Source: UBA3102 sp964413055 (GTDB lineage: Bacteria > Bacillota > Desulfotomaculia > Desulfotomaculales > Pelotomaculaceae). From it: a stretch of 64,000 nucleotides of DNA. The translations under genes and the position numbers were made by a program. The stretch is from NCBI GenBank assembly GCA_964413055.1, contig CAYPRB010000002.1, forward strand, positions 62,001 to 126,000, in the 5' to 3' direction. Positions within the stretch are counted from its first letter, which is position 1, and every line of letters begins with the position of its first letter. Of this stretch, positions 33,548 through 43,004 are shown piece after piece. Under the pieces are notes generated by a model. The model was given only the letters and a program-made list of their open reading frames with translations. It was not told where the DNA came from and made no database searches.

Positions 33548-35215
33548 ATGAAGCAAAAAAAGTTATCGGGGGCGGAAATCTTAATTAAGAGCCTGGAAGC
33601 AGAAGGGGTGGAGGCAATATTCGGGTATCCCGGAGGCCAGGCGTTACCGATCTATGACGCCCTGTACGATTCCGGCATCAAGCATATTCTGACCAGACAT
33701 GAACAGGGAGCGGCCCATGCCGCCGACGGCTATGCGCGCGCCACCGGGAAAACCGGGGTTTGCCTGGCAACATCAGGCCCCGGGGCCACCAACCTGGTGA
33801 CCGGCATTGCCAACGCGTATATGGACTCGGTACCCCTGGTGGCGATTACCGGCCAGGTTCCTCAAAACCTGCTCGGGAAGGATTCTTTCCAGGAAGCCGA
33901 TATTATAGGTATTACCATGCCCATAACCAAGCACAGTTATCTGGTCGGCGACCCCGCCGAAATATCCCGGGTGGTCAAGGAGGCATTTTATATTGCCGCT
34001 TCCGGCAGGCCGGGCCCGGTATTAATTGATATGCCCAAGGACGTTTCCACGGCGGAGATGGAATACAGGGAACCGGATAAAATTTGCCTGCCCGGCTACG
34101 AACCCGTACTTGACGGGCACCGGCAGCAGGTCATGAAGGCTGCCGAGGCAATTACCCAATCTAAACGGCCGCTTATTTATGCCGGCGGGGGAGCGGTTAT
34201 TTCCGGGGCTTACGAAGAATTGCTGCAGTTGGCGGAATTGATAGTCGCACCGGTAACCACTACCCTGATGGGGATTGGCGGATTTCCCGGTAATCACCCA
34301 TTGTCGCTGGGTATGCTGGGCATGCACGGGACCAGATACGCCAATTTTGCCGTATGTGAGTGCGACTTATTGATTGCCGTGGGCGCGCGCTTTGCCGACC
34401 GCGTTACGGGCAGGCTGGAAGCTTTCGCTCCGGAAGCCAGGATTATTCAAATTGACATAGATCCTGCGGAAATAGGGAAGAATATCCAGGTAGACATCCC
34501 CATTGCCGGTGATGTGAAAAGAGTATTGAAACAATTGACGGAAACACTCAGCCCGGTTTTGCGGGAGGCATGGCGGGATAAAATTGCCGCCTGGAAAAAA
34601 GAATATCCTTTGAGTTATTGCGATAAAGGCGGTTTGAAGCCGCAGTACATCATCAGTGAGATATACCGGCAAACCAAGGGTCGCGCCAGGGTGACCACCG
34701 AGGTAGGCCAGCACCAGATGTGGACCGCCCAATATTATACCTTTACCCAACCCCGTTCTTTTATATCTTCGGGAGGTCTGGGGACCATGGGCTATGGTTT
34801 GCCGGCGGCAGTCGGCGTCCAGGTCGGCTGTCCTGAAGACGTGGTTTTTGATATTGCCGGGGACGGCAGTATTCAAATGAATATCCAGGAGTTGGCTACC
34901 GCCGTCAATTATAACCTGCCCATCAATATTGCCGTGATAAATAACGGTTACCTGGGCATGGTAAGACAGTGGCAGGAATTATTTTACAACCGGAGGTATT
35001 CCTACAGTGAATTACTCAACCCAGATTTTGTCAGGCTGGCCGAGGCTTACGGTGCCGAAGGAATCAGGGTTACCACCCGTGACGGGGTAACTCCGGCGAT
35101 TGAGCGGGCGATAAGGTCCGGTAAGCCCGTGGTGATTGATTTCGTTGTCGACCGGGAAGAAAATGTTCTTCCTATGGTTCCCCCAGGGGGGTCTCTTGAT
35201 AAGATGCTCGGTTAG
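33548..35215 (+). CDS. ilvB: Acetolactate synthase large subunit (first copy)
   Basis: 555 residues. The ThDP enzyme condenses pyruvate with pyruvate or 2-oxobutyrate. The catalytic glutamate is in RHEQGAAHAADGYAR (near residue 55), the FAD region is in the middle, and the ThDP motif GDGSIQMNIQELATAV...NNGYLGMVRQWQ is in the last third. It is directly followed by ilvN, as usual. A second large-subunit gene lies at 36825; this copy keeps the KDSFQEADIIGIT segment of anabolic enzymes. Confidence 0.96.
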   Translation: MKQKKLSGAEILIKSLEAEGVEAIFGYPGGQALPIYDALYDSGIKHILTRHEQGAAHAADGYARATGKTGVCLATSGPGATNLVTGIANAYMDSVPLVAITGQVPQNLLGKDSFQEADIIGITMPITKHSYLVGDPAEISRVVKEAFYIAASGRPGPVLIDMPKDVSTAEMEYREPDKICLPGYEPVLDGHRQQVMKAAEAITQSKRPLIYAGGGAVISGAYEELLQLAELIVAPVTTTLMGIGGFPGNHPLSLGMLGMHGTRYANFAVCECDLLIAVGARFADRVTGRLEAFAPEARIIQIDIDPAEIGKNIQVDIPIAGDVKRVLKQLTETLSPVLREAWRDKIAAWKKEYPLSYCDKGGLKPQYIISEIYRQTKGRARVTTEVGQHQMWTAQYYTFTQPRSFISSGGLGTMGYGLPAAVGVQVGCPEDVVFDIAGDGSIQMNIQELATAVNYNLPINIAVINNGYLGMVRQWQELFYNRRYSYSELLNPDFVRLAEAYGAEGIRVTTRDGVTPAIERAIRSGKPVVIDFVVDREENVLPMVPPGGSLDKMLG

Positions 35216-35228
35216 AGGAGGTTTAAAA

Positions 35229-35750
35229 ATGAGACATACCCTAGCGGTACTGGTGGAGAATACCCCGGGAGTGCTGGCCCGGGTTGCCGGTCTCTTCAGC
35301 CGGCGGGGTTTTAATATTGACAGCCTGGCCGTGGGAAGAACGGATAACCCGGCTGTTTCCAGGATGACCATCGTGGTGGAGGGCAGTGATCAGGTCCTGG
35401 AGCAGGTTAACAAGCAATTACACAAACTTATCGACGTGATTAAAATCAACGATATCACCAAGGATGCCTACGTTGACCGGGAACTGGTAATGATCAAGGT
35501 TTACACCGAACCGGCCACCAGATCGGAGATAATACAATTGGTGGATATTTTCCGGGGGCGCATTGTCGATGTGGGCCGCAAGACCTTGACCATAGAAGTA
35601 ACCGGGGATGAAGGAAAAATCGACGCTTTTGAAAACTGCCTGCGCCCTTTTGGGATCAAAGAACTGGTCCGGACCGGAAAAATAGCCATGCTGCGCGGTT
35701 TGAAGCCGGGCACTAAAACTAACGGTTACAAAGAGGAGGATATGGTTTAA
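35229..35750 (+). CDS. ilvN: Acetolactate synthase small (regulatory) subunit
   Basis: 173 residues. ATG 35229 is the start (GGAGG at 35217-35221); longer readings run into ilvB. The N-terminal ACT domain (HTLAVLVENTPGVLARVAGLFSRRGFNIDSLAVG, residues 3-36) binds the feedback inhibitor valine in the family, and the C-terminal half (about 80-165) completes the activating domain. The stop overlaps the ilvC start in TAATG. Confidence 0.96.
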   Translation: MRHTLAVLVENTPGVLARVAGLFSRRGFNIDSLAVGRTDNPAVSRMTIVVEGSDQVLEQVNKQLHKLIDVIKINDITKDAYVDRELVMIKVYTEPATRSEIIQLVDIFRGRIVDVGRKTLTIEVTGDEGKIDAFENCLRPFGIKELVRTGKIAMLRGLKPGTKTNGYKEEDMV

Positions 35751-36742
35751 TGGTCAATGTGTATTACGATCACGATGCTGACTTGAGTTTATTGAAGGGG
35801 AAGAAGATTGCCGTAATGGGGTATGGCAGCCAGGGGCACGCCCAGGCGCAAAACTTAAAAGACAGCGGTTTGGATGTTGTTGTCGGGCTGCGTAAAAACA
35901 GCAACAGCCGGGTTAAGGCGGAATCCGACGGACTGGAAGTTGCTTTGTTTTCCGAAGCGGCAGCAGCTGCGGACATTATTCAGATCCTGGTTCCCGACGA
36001 ACACCAGGCGCGCATCTACCGGGAAGATGTTGCGCCTCACCTTAGCGAAGGCAAGGCGCTGATGTTTTCCCACGGTTTCAACATCCATTTCGGCCAGATT
36101 GTGCCGCCGGACAATGTGGATGTGCTTATGGTGGCACCGAAAAGCCCGGGCCACATGGTCCGCCGGATGTACCTGGAAGGCAAGGGGGTTCCTTCCCTGA
36201 TTGCCGTGCATCAGGATTATTCAGGTAAGGCCAAGGAACTGGGTTTGGCTTACGCCAAGGGCATTGGGGGAACCCGGGCCGGGGTTTTTGAAACCAGTTT
36301 CCAAGAGGAGACCGAGACCGACCTTTTTGGGGAGCAGGCAGTACTGTGCGGTGGAGTCACCGAGTTGATCAAGGCGGGTTTCGATACCCTGGTGGAAGCG
36401 GGGTATGCTCCGGAAATGGCCTATTTTGAATGCCTGCACGAAATGAAGTTGATCGTCGACCTGATCAACGAGGGCGGCTTGGGCTATATGCGTTACTCCA
36501 TCAGTAATACGGCCGAATACGGTGATTACATGACCGGCAAGCGCATCATTAGTGACAGTACCCGCCGGGAAATGAAGCAGGTACTGTCCGAAATTCAGAA
36601 CGGTGAGTTTGCCAAGAAATGGATTTTGGAGAACCAGGCCGGGCAGCCGGTGTTTAAAGCGGTAGCCAAGCGGGAAAAAGAGCTGCCGATCGAGAAAGTC
36701 GGCTCCGAACTGCGCAAGATGATGCCCTGGCTTAAAAAATAA
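35750..36742 (+). CDS. ilvC: Ketol-acid reductoisomerase
   Basis: 330 residues, class I length. It isomerises and reduces acetolactate/acetohydroxybutyrate with NADPH or NADH and Mg2+. The Rossmann motif VMGYGSQGHAQAQNLKDSG (near residue 24), APKSPGHMVRRMYLEGKGVP and FQEETETDLFGEQAVLCGG with the Mg2+ ligands D and E are present. The loop after the Rossmann motif (GLRKNSNSRVKAES) has Arg and Ser, which usually means NADPH preference. Starts by one-base overlap with ilvN. Confidence 0.97.
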   Translation: MVNVYYDHDADLSLLKGKKIAVMGYGSQGHAQAQNLKDSGLDVVVGLRKNSNSRVKAESDGLEVALFSEAAAAADIIQILVPDEHQARIYREDVAPHLSEGKALMFSHGFNIHFGQIVPPDNVDVLMVAPKSPGHMVRRMYLEGKGVPSLIAVHQDYSGKAKELGLAYAKGIGGTRAGVFETSFQEETETDLFGEQAVLCGGVTELIKAGFDTLVEAGYAPEMAYFECLHEMKLIVDLINEGGLGYMRYSISNTAEYGDYMTGKRIISDSTRREMKQVLSEIQNGEFAKKWILENQAGQPVFKAVAKREKELPIEKVGSELRKMMPWLKK

Positions 36743-36824
36743 TGTCAAACGTAAGATACCGGATGCCGGGTATTTAGTGCCGCGTCAGATATCCGGCTGA
36801 CTATGGTTAGGGGGGGGGATTTGC

Positions 36825-38495
36825 TTGGAGATTACTGCTGCGGAAGCCCTCGTTCAATGCCTGGAAAAAGAAGAGGTAAAAATAATTTTCGGGTGTCCGG
36901 GTGGGGCCATAGTACCCGTTTATGACGCGCTGTACGGTTCCTCTATTAAGCATGTGCTGGTACGTCACGAACAGGGGGCCGCGCACGCGGCCGACGGTTA
37001 CGCCCGGGTGACCGGCAAGGTCGGGGTTTGTATCGCCACCTCCGGGCCCGGCGCCACCAATCTGGTGACCGGTATTGCCAACGCTTACATGGATTCGGTG
37101 CCCATGGTGGTTATTACCGGTCAGGTGGCTACCACTCAGGTCGGCACCGATGCGTTCCAGGAAGTGGATATTACCGGCATTACCATACCGGTTACCAAGC
37201 ACAATTTTCTGGTTAAAGATCCGGCACAATTGCCGGTGATCGTTAAAAAAGCATTCCAGATCGCTTCTACTGGTCGCCCGGGCCCGGTATTGATCGATCT
37301 GCCCAGGGATATTGCCTTGCAAAAAATCAATTTTAAATATCCGAAAAATACCGTTATGCCCGGTTATAAGCCCACCTATAAAGGACATACTGCGATGGTG
37401 CAGCAGGCGGCCCGGGTGATTATGAGGTCGGAACGGCCGGTGATATATGCCGGGGGGGGCGTCCGTATTTCCGGCGCGTCGCGGGAACTGCTCAAACTGG
37501 CGGAAACAATCTCCGCACCGGTGACCCACACCCTGATGGGCCTGGGCTGTTTTCCGGGTGACCACCCGCTCTTTCTGGGGATGTTGGGGCTGCACGGTAC
37601 CCGGTACGCCAACCTGGCGGTTACCGAGTGTGACTGTCTGATCGCCGTGGGCGCGCGTTTTGACGACCGGGTGGTTTCTAAAATAAGCGGTTTTGCGCCC
37701 ACGGCCAAGGTGATTCATATTGACATCGACCCGGCCGAAATCGGTAAGAACGTGCGTACCCACCTGCCGATCGTGGGCGATGTAAAAACGGTATTAGGAT
37801 CGCTCCTGCCGCTTTTGGATAAAAAAGATAATTCCGCCTGGTTCGAGCGGATCGAACAGTTGAAGCTTGAAAACCCGTTGGTTTATAAGCAGGAACCGGA
37901 AGGAGTTTTAAAACCGCAGTTCGTGATCGAAAAATTAAACCAGTATAAACCAAGCGACGCCATTGTGGTTACGGATGTAGGACAGCATCAGATGTGGGCG
38001 GCACAGTATATGAGGTTTACAGAGCCCCGCTGCTTTTTGTCTTCAGGCGGGCTCGGGACGATGGGATTTTGCCTGCCGGCTGCTGTCGGCGCCGGTTTGG
38101 GCGCTCCCGGCAGAACGGTGCTTCTGGTGGCGGGAGACGGCGGTTTTCAAATGACTATGCAGGAACTGGCGACTGCCGTCGAGCAGAGTCTGCCGTTAAA
38201 AATATTTATTATCAACAACCGGAAATTGGGAATGGTGCGTCAACTTCAGGAATACTACCATGATAGGAGATATATTGCCGTAGATTTCCGTTTTAATTTG
38301 GATTTTGCCGCGCTATCAAGACTTTACGGGATGGAAGGATATACCGTGGAAACACCGGAACAATTAATAGAACTCCTTCCCGGGATATTGGTGTCACCCG
38401 TGCCGGTCATGGTTAACTGTATCGTCAGCGGTGATGAGAATGTATTACCGATGGTGCTGGCAGGAGCCAATATTGATGAAGCGATCGATAAATAA
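36825..38495 (+). CDS. ilvB: Acetolactate synthase large subunit (second copy)
   Basis: 556 residues; TTG 36825 after a run of Gs. Same ThDP enzyme family and overall order as the 33548 copy: RHEQGAAHAADGYAR, FQEVDITGITIPVTKHNFLV, GDGGFQMTMQELATAVEQ and NNRKLGMVRQLQEYYH. It lacks an adjacent small subunit and sits between ilvC and leuA. It may be an isozyme with a different preference for 2-oxobutyrate or pyruvate, or share IlvN. Having both in one operon is less usual. Confidence 0.94.
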   Translation: MEITAAEALVQCLEKEEVKIIFGCPGGAIVPVYDALYGSSIKHVLVRHEQGAAHAADGYARVTGKVGVCIATSGPGATNLVTGIANAYMDSVPMVVITGQVATTQVGTDAFQEVDITGITIPVTKHNFLVKDPAQLPVIVKKAFQIASTGRPGPVLIDLPRDIALQKINFKYPKNTVMPGYKPTYKGHTAMVQQAARVIMRSERPVIYAGGGVRISGASRELLKLAETISAPVTHTLMGLGCFPGDHPLFLGMLGLHGTRYANLAVTECDCLIAVGARFDDRVVSKISGFAPTAKVIHIDIDPAEIGKNVRTHLPIVGDVKTVLGSLLPLLDKKDNSAWFERIEQLKLENPLVYKQEPEGVLKPQFVIEKLNQYKPSDAIVVTDVGQHQMWAAQYMRFTEPRCFLSSGGLGTMGFCLPAAVGAGLGAPGRTVLLVAGDGGFQMTMQELATAVEQSLPLKIFIINNRKLGMVRQLQEYYHDRRYIAVDFRFNLDFAALSRLYGMEGYTVETPEQLIELLPGILVSPVPVMVNCIVSGDENVLPMVLAGANIDEAIDK

Positions 38496-38512
38496 AAGTT
38501 TTGGAGGAGCAT

Positions 38513-40075
38513 ATGAGCCAGCGGGTTTATATTTTTGACACCACTTTAAGGGACGGCGAGCAGTCGCCCGGAGTTAGTTTGACCGTAAGTGAAAAAGTAC
38601 AGATTGCCAGGCAATTGGCCAGGCTGGGCGTGGATGTGATCGAGGCGGGGTTTCCCATTTCCTCCGTCGGTGATTTTAACGCTGTCCGCGCGGTGGCCCG
38701 CGAAGTTAAAGGGGTTGCCGTGACGGGCCTTTCCCGGGCCGACTATAAGGATATCGACCGGGTTTGGGAGGCGGTGCGGCATGCCGAGCAGCCGCTGATC
38801 CACACCTTTATCGCCACTTCGGATATTCACATGCAGCACAAGTTGCGCCTGAGCCGGGAGCAGGTGCTGGAAGCGGCCGTGGCGGCGGTGAAACACGCCA
38901 AGTCATATACTTCCAGCGTTGAGTTCTCGGCGGAGGACGCTTCCCGGTCCGACCTGGAATTTCTCTGCCGGGTTTTGGCGGCGGTAGTTGAGGCGGGGGC
39001 AACGGTGGTAAACATACCGGATACCGTCGGTTATGCCACCCCGAAGGAATGGGGCGGGTTTATCGAAACCATCTGCAATAAAGTGCCCGGCATCGAAAAG
39101 GCGGTGGTCAGCGTGCACTGCCACAATGACCTGGGTTTGGCCGTAGCCAACTCCCTGGCCGCGGTGGCAAGCGGCGCCCGGCAGGTGGAGGGCGCCATTA
39201 ACGGTATCGGCGAGCGGGCGGGCAACGCCGCGCTGGAGGAAGTAGTGATGGCCCTGCATACCAGGAAGGACCATTACAATTATTATACCGGCGTCCAGAC
39301 GCAGGAGATTTACCGGACCAGTAAAATGGTCAGCACGCTGACCGGCATGAAAGTCCAGGCCAACAAGGCGGTGGTGGGGAGCAACGCCTTTGCCCACGAA
39401 GCCGGGATCCACCAGGACGGGGTGTTGAAAGAACGGACTACTTACGAAATTATGAATCCGGACATGGTGGGGATCAGCAGCAGCAAACTGGTATTGGGAA
39501 AACATTCCGGCAGGCATGCTTTCCGGAACCGGCTGGAAGAACTCGGTTATGTCCTTTCCGAAGAAGAGCTTAATAAGATATTTACCCGTTTTAAGGATCT
39601 GGCCGATAAAAAGAAGAAAATCACCGAGCTGGATCTGGAAGCCATTGTCGAGGAAGAAATGCGCCGGGTGCCGTATACTTACAGCCTGGAGTATTTACAT
39701 ATTTCCAGCGGCACTACGATCGTCCCCACCGCCACGGTCGGTCTCAGGCAAAACGGGCAGGTAATGGAAGAGGCGGCCTGCGGTAACGGGCCGGTGGACG
39801 CCGTTTGCAAGGCAGTGGATAAAATTACCAAAATGACCTGTACCATGACCGAATGGGGTATTGACGCCATTACTGAAGGAAAAGACGCCCTGGGTGACGT
39901 CACCCTGAAGATCACTCTGGACGGACAAAAAGTTTACATGGGCCGGGGAGTCAGTACCGATGTGATGGAAGCCAGCGCCAAGGCTTACATTAATGCCGTG
40001 AACAAGCTGGTTTGGGAACTCAGGCAGGCGGAAAAAGATGAAAAAAAAGATCCGGAAGATAACGCAGCTAATTAA
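38513..40075 (+). CDS. leuA: 2-isopropylmalate synthase
   Basis: 520 residues; ATG 38513 with GGAGGAG at 38503. It condenses acetyl-CoA with 2-ketoisovalerate, the first step to leucine. FDTTLRDGEQSPGVSL (near residue 7), HCHNDLGLAVANSLA with metal-binding histidines, and NGIGERAGNAALEEVVMAL are the catalytic-barrel motifs. The C-terminal regulatory domain (about 390-505), which gives leucine feedback, is present. The downstream paralogue at 43005 is the citramalate synthase type. Confidence 0.97.
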   Translation: MSQRVYIFDTTLRDGEQSPGVSLTVSEKVQIARQLARLGVDVIEAGFPISSVGDFNAVRAVAREVKGVAVTGLSRADYKDIDRVWEAVRHAEQPLIHTFIATSDIHMQHKLRLSREQVLEAAVAAVKHAKSYTSSVEFSAEDASRSDLEFLCRVLAAVVEAGATVVNIPDTVGYATPKEWGGFIETICNKVPGIEKAVVSVHCHNDLGLAVANSLAAVASGARQVEGAINGIGERAGNAALEEVVMALHTRKDHYNYYTGVQTQEIYRTSKMVSTLTGMKVQANKAVVGSNAFAHEAGIHQDGVLKERTTYEIMNPDMVGISSSKLVLGKHSGRHAFRNRLEELGYVLSEEELNKIFTRFKDLADKKKKITELDLEAIVEEEMRRVPYTYSLEYLHISSGTTIVPTATVGLRQNGQVMEEAACGNGPVDAVCKAVDKITKMTCTMTEWGIDAITEGKDALGDVTLKITLDGQKVYMGRGVSTDVMEASAKAYINAVNKLVWELRQAEKDEKKDPEDNAAN

Positions 40076-40126
40076 ATAATGGATGTATTAAAAATAAGAA
40101 AAATTCTGCATAACGGGGTGAACCAG

Positions 40127-41389
40127 ATGCCGATGACCATTACAGAAAAAATTCTGGCGGCCCATGCCGGTAAGGAGCAAGTTTTACCGGGGGAATTAGT
40201 CAGTGTCCGGGTGGATCTGGTCTTGGGGAATGATATCACGGCGCCGGTGGCCATTAAAGAGTTTAACAAAATCGGAGTCAGCGGTGTCTTTGACCGGGAA
40301 CGCGTTGTCCTGGTGGCCGATCATTTTGTCCCCAACCGGGACATCAAGTCGGCGGAGCAGGTCAAAACCATGAGGGAATTTGCCCGGCAACATGAACTTC
40401 CTTATTTCTTCGATGTGGGTCAGATGGGCATAGAACACTGCCTTTTACCCGAGCAGGGCCTGGTCGGACCGGGCGACCTGATTATCGGTGCCGACTCGCA
40501 CACCTGTACCTACGGGGCGCTCGGTGCTTTTTCCACGGGGGTGGGCAGTACGGACCTGGCGGCCGCCATGGCCACGGGAGAAACCTGGTTGAAAGTGCCG
40601 GAAACAATTAAGTTTGAATTTACCGGAACGTTAAATCCCTGGGTGGGCGGCAAGGACCTGATTCTTTACGCCATCGGGGCCATTGGTGTTGACGGGGCGC
40701 TTTATAAGGCCATGGAGTTTACCGGTGTCGCGATTGCCGGTCTGTCCCAGGACGGGCGTTTCTCCATGTGCAATATGGCCGTTGAAGCCGGGGCAAAAAA
40801 CGGTATTGTTGTCCCGGATGAAATAACCGCAACCTACGTTGAGGGCCGCTGCCGGAGACCGTATCAATTTTACCGGAGCGATCCGGAAGCGGTTTACACA
40901 AAGGTTTATCATTTCGATGCCGCCCGGATCGAACCCCAGGTTGCTTTCCCGCACCTGCCGGAGAACACCCGTCCGCTCAGTGCGGTGGGACAGGTGGAGA
41001 TCGATCAGGTAGTGATCGGTTCTTGTACCAACGGCCGGATGGAAGATATGAGAATTGCCGCCAGGGTGTTGCGGGGGCGGCGGGTGCATAAGAACGTACG
41101 CCTGGTCGTATTCCCGGGCACCCCGGAGATCTACCTCCAGGCCTTGAAAGAGGGATTAATTGAAACGCTTGTTACCGCCGGCGCCGCGGTAAGCACCCCG
41201 ACTTGCGGGCCGTGCCTGGGCGGGCACATGGGCATCCTGGCCGGGGGAGAGCGGGCGGTCGCGACCACCAACCGGAACTTTAAAGGGCGTATGGGGCACC
41301 CCGACAGTGAAGTATACCTGTCCAACGCGGCGGTAGCCGCCGCGTCAGCCGTCATGGGCCGTATCGCCGGTCCGGGGGAGGTGTTGTAA
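40127..41389 (+). CDS. leuC: 3-isopropylmalate dehydratase large subunit
   Basis: 420 residues from ATG 40127, the size of the short (archaeal/clostridial) LeuC type; an upstream ATG at 40079 adds 16 unlike residues and has no clear ribosome site. The aconitase-family cluster cysteines are in VIGSCTNGRMEDM and TPTCGPCLGGHMG. GADSHTCTYGALGAFSTGVGSTDLA is the substrate region. It works with LeuD, encoded directly next, to isomerise isopropylmalate, and probably also dehydrates citramalate for isoleucine. Confidence 0.96.
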   Translation: MPMTITEKILAAHAGKEQVLPGELVSVRVDLVLGNDITAPVAIKEFNKIGVSGVFDRERVVLVADHFVPNRDIKSAEQVKTMREFARQHELPYFFDVGQMGIEHCLLPEQGLVGPGDLIIGADSHTCTYGALGAFSTGVGSTDLAAAMATGETWLKVPETIKFEFTGTLNPWVGGKDLILYAIGAIGVDGALYKAMEFTGVAIAGLSQDGRFSMCNMAVEAGAKNGIVVPDEITATYVEGRCRRPYQFYRSDPEAVYTKVYHFDAARIEPQVAFPHLPENTRPLSAVGQVEIDQVVIGSCTNGRMEDMRIAARVLRGRRVHKNVRLVVFPGTPEIYLQALKEGLIETLVTAGAAVSTPTCGPCLGGHMGILAGGERAVATTNRNFKGRMGHPDSEVYLSNAAVAAASAVMGRIAGPGEVL

Positions 41390-41896
41390 TTGGAACTTAA
41401 AGGTATGGTATGGAAGTTCGGTGATGACGTTGATACTGATGCCATCATCCCGGCCCGTTACTTGAACACCTCCGACCCCGAAGAACTGGCGGGTCACTGT
41501 ATGGAAGACGCCGACCCGGATTTTCCGGCGCGGGTCAGGCCGGGAGATATCATTACGGCGGGTAAGAATTTCGGCTGCGGCAGTTCCAGAGAACACGCTC
41601 CCATCGCCATTAAGGCGGCGGCAGTGTCGTGTATCATTGCCGGGTCTTTCGCCCGTATTTTTTACCGGAACGCTTTTAATATCGGCCTGCCGATTTTTGA
41701 AGCGCCGGAAGCCGCCGCAGACATCAAACCGGGGGACAGGGTGTCTGTAAACGCGGAAACCGGCATCATAACCAATCTTTCTCAAGGCAAAACCTACCGC
41801 GTCAACCCGGTGCCGCCTTTTATGCAGCAAATTATTGCTGCGGGAGGACTAATTAGTTATTTGGCGGAGAGGATGAAACGGCAATGTACCAAATAG
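41390..41896 (+). CDS. leuD: 3-isopropylmalate dehydratase small subunit
   Basis: 168 residues, short LeuD type matching the LeuC type. TTG start touches the leuC stop (TAATTG), with GGGGGAGGTG before it. DVDTDAIIPARYL near residue 11 and NFGCGSSREHAPIAIKAAAV near residue 60 are the swivelling-domain signatures; the last residues overlap the start of leuB by 13 bases. Confidence 0.96.
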   Translation: MELKGMVWKFGDDVDTDAIIPARYLNTSDPEELAGHCMEDADPDFPARVRPGDIITAGKNFGCGSSREHAPIAIKAAAVSCIIAGSFARIFYRNAFNIGLPIFEAPEAAADIKPGDRVSVNAETGIITNLSQGKTYRVNPVPPFMQQIIAAGGLISYLAERMKRQCTK

Positions 41897-42963
41897 CAGT
41901 GCTGCCCGGGGACGGGATCGGCCCGGAAATTATTGCCCAGGCGGTAAAAGTATTGAAAAGCGTGGGACAAAAGTATCACCGGGAATTTAAATTTAGTGAA
42001 GCCCTAATAGGCGGTGCTGCCTGTGACGCGACGGGTCACCCCCTGCCCGGCGCGACCCTGGAGTTGTGCCGGAACAGCGACGCTGTTCTTTTGGGGGCCG
42101 TGGGGGGGCCGCGCTGGGATCAACTTCCCGTACACCTGCGTCCCGAAGCAGGCGGTCTGCTGTCCCTGCGCAAAGAACTGGGTCTTTATGTCAACCTGCG
42201 CCCGGTCAAGGTTTATCCGGCGCTGGCCAGTGCCTCCCCCTTGAAGCCGGAAGTAGTGCGCGGCGTGGATTTGCTGGTGGTGCGGGAACTGACCGGGGGA
42301 CTTTATTTCGGCAAGAAATACCGGCAGTCTTTGCCCGGCGGGGGGGTCCGGGCGGTCGACACCCTGGAGTACACCACCGCCGAGATCGAGCGTGTTGCCC
42401 GGTTCGCTTTTGAACAGGCCCGCCGGCGCCGCAAAAAAGTAACTTCGGTTGACAAGGCCAATATTCTCGAGAGTTCGCGTCACTGGCGGGAAGTGGTGAC
42501 CGCCGCCGGGCGGGAGTACCCGGAGATCGAACTGGAGCATATGTATGTCGATAACTGCGCCATGCAGCTGGTTAAAAATCCCCGTCAGTTTGACGTGCTG
42601 GTTACCGAGAACCTGTTCGGGGATATTTTAAGCGACCAGGCGTCGGTACTGGCCGGTTCCCTGGGCATGCTGCCCTCGGCCAGCCTGGGCGGCAGTACCG
42701 GTCTTTTTGAGCCTGTTCACGGTTCGGCGCCCGACCTGGCCGGCCGGCAGGCGGCTAATCCGATTGCCGCCGTCCTGTCCGGCGCCATGCTGTTGCGTTA
42801 TGCACTTGATCTTAAAGCCGCAGCCGATTGCGTCGAGCGGGCCGTGGCCAGGGTACTGGACTTTGGCGCCCGTACCGCCGACCTCGCGGAGGAAGGCGCA
42901 GAAACGCTTAATACCGGGCAGATCAGCGACCGGATCATAGAACAGATAAACACGGAAGCATAA
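41884..42963 (+). CDS. leuB: 3-isopropylmalate dehydrogenase
   Basis: 359 residues. NAD-dependent oxidative decarboxylation of 3-isopropylmalate, and in organisms with CimA often also of 3-methylmalate. LPGDGIGPEI near residue 7, the substrate arginines in LRPVKVYPALASASPLKPEVV, VRELTGGLYFG and EPVHGSAPDLAGRQAANPIAA are present. ATG within the end of leuD. Confidence 0.97.
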   Translation: MYQIAVLPGDGIGPEIIAQAVKVLKSVGQKYHREFKFSEALIGGAACDATGHPLPGATLELCRNSDAVLLGAVGGPRWDQLPVHLRPEAGGLLSLRKELGLYVNLRPVKVYPALASASPLKPEVVRGVDLLVVRELTGGLYFGKKYRQSLPGGGVRAVDTLEYTTAEIERVARFAFEQARRRRKKVTSVDKANILESSRHWREVVTAAGREYPEIELEHMYVDNCAMQLVKNPRQFDVLVTENLFGDILSDQASVLAGSLGMLPSASLGGSTGLFEPVHGSAPDLAGRQAANPIAAVLSGAMLLRYALDLKAAADCVERAVARVLDFGARTADLAEEGAETLNTGQISDRIIEQINTEA

Positions 42964-43004
42964 CGGGTTTTTACCGCGTGAGGATTGGATTGAGGTGATT
43001 TTTA

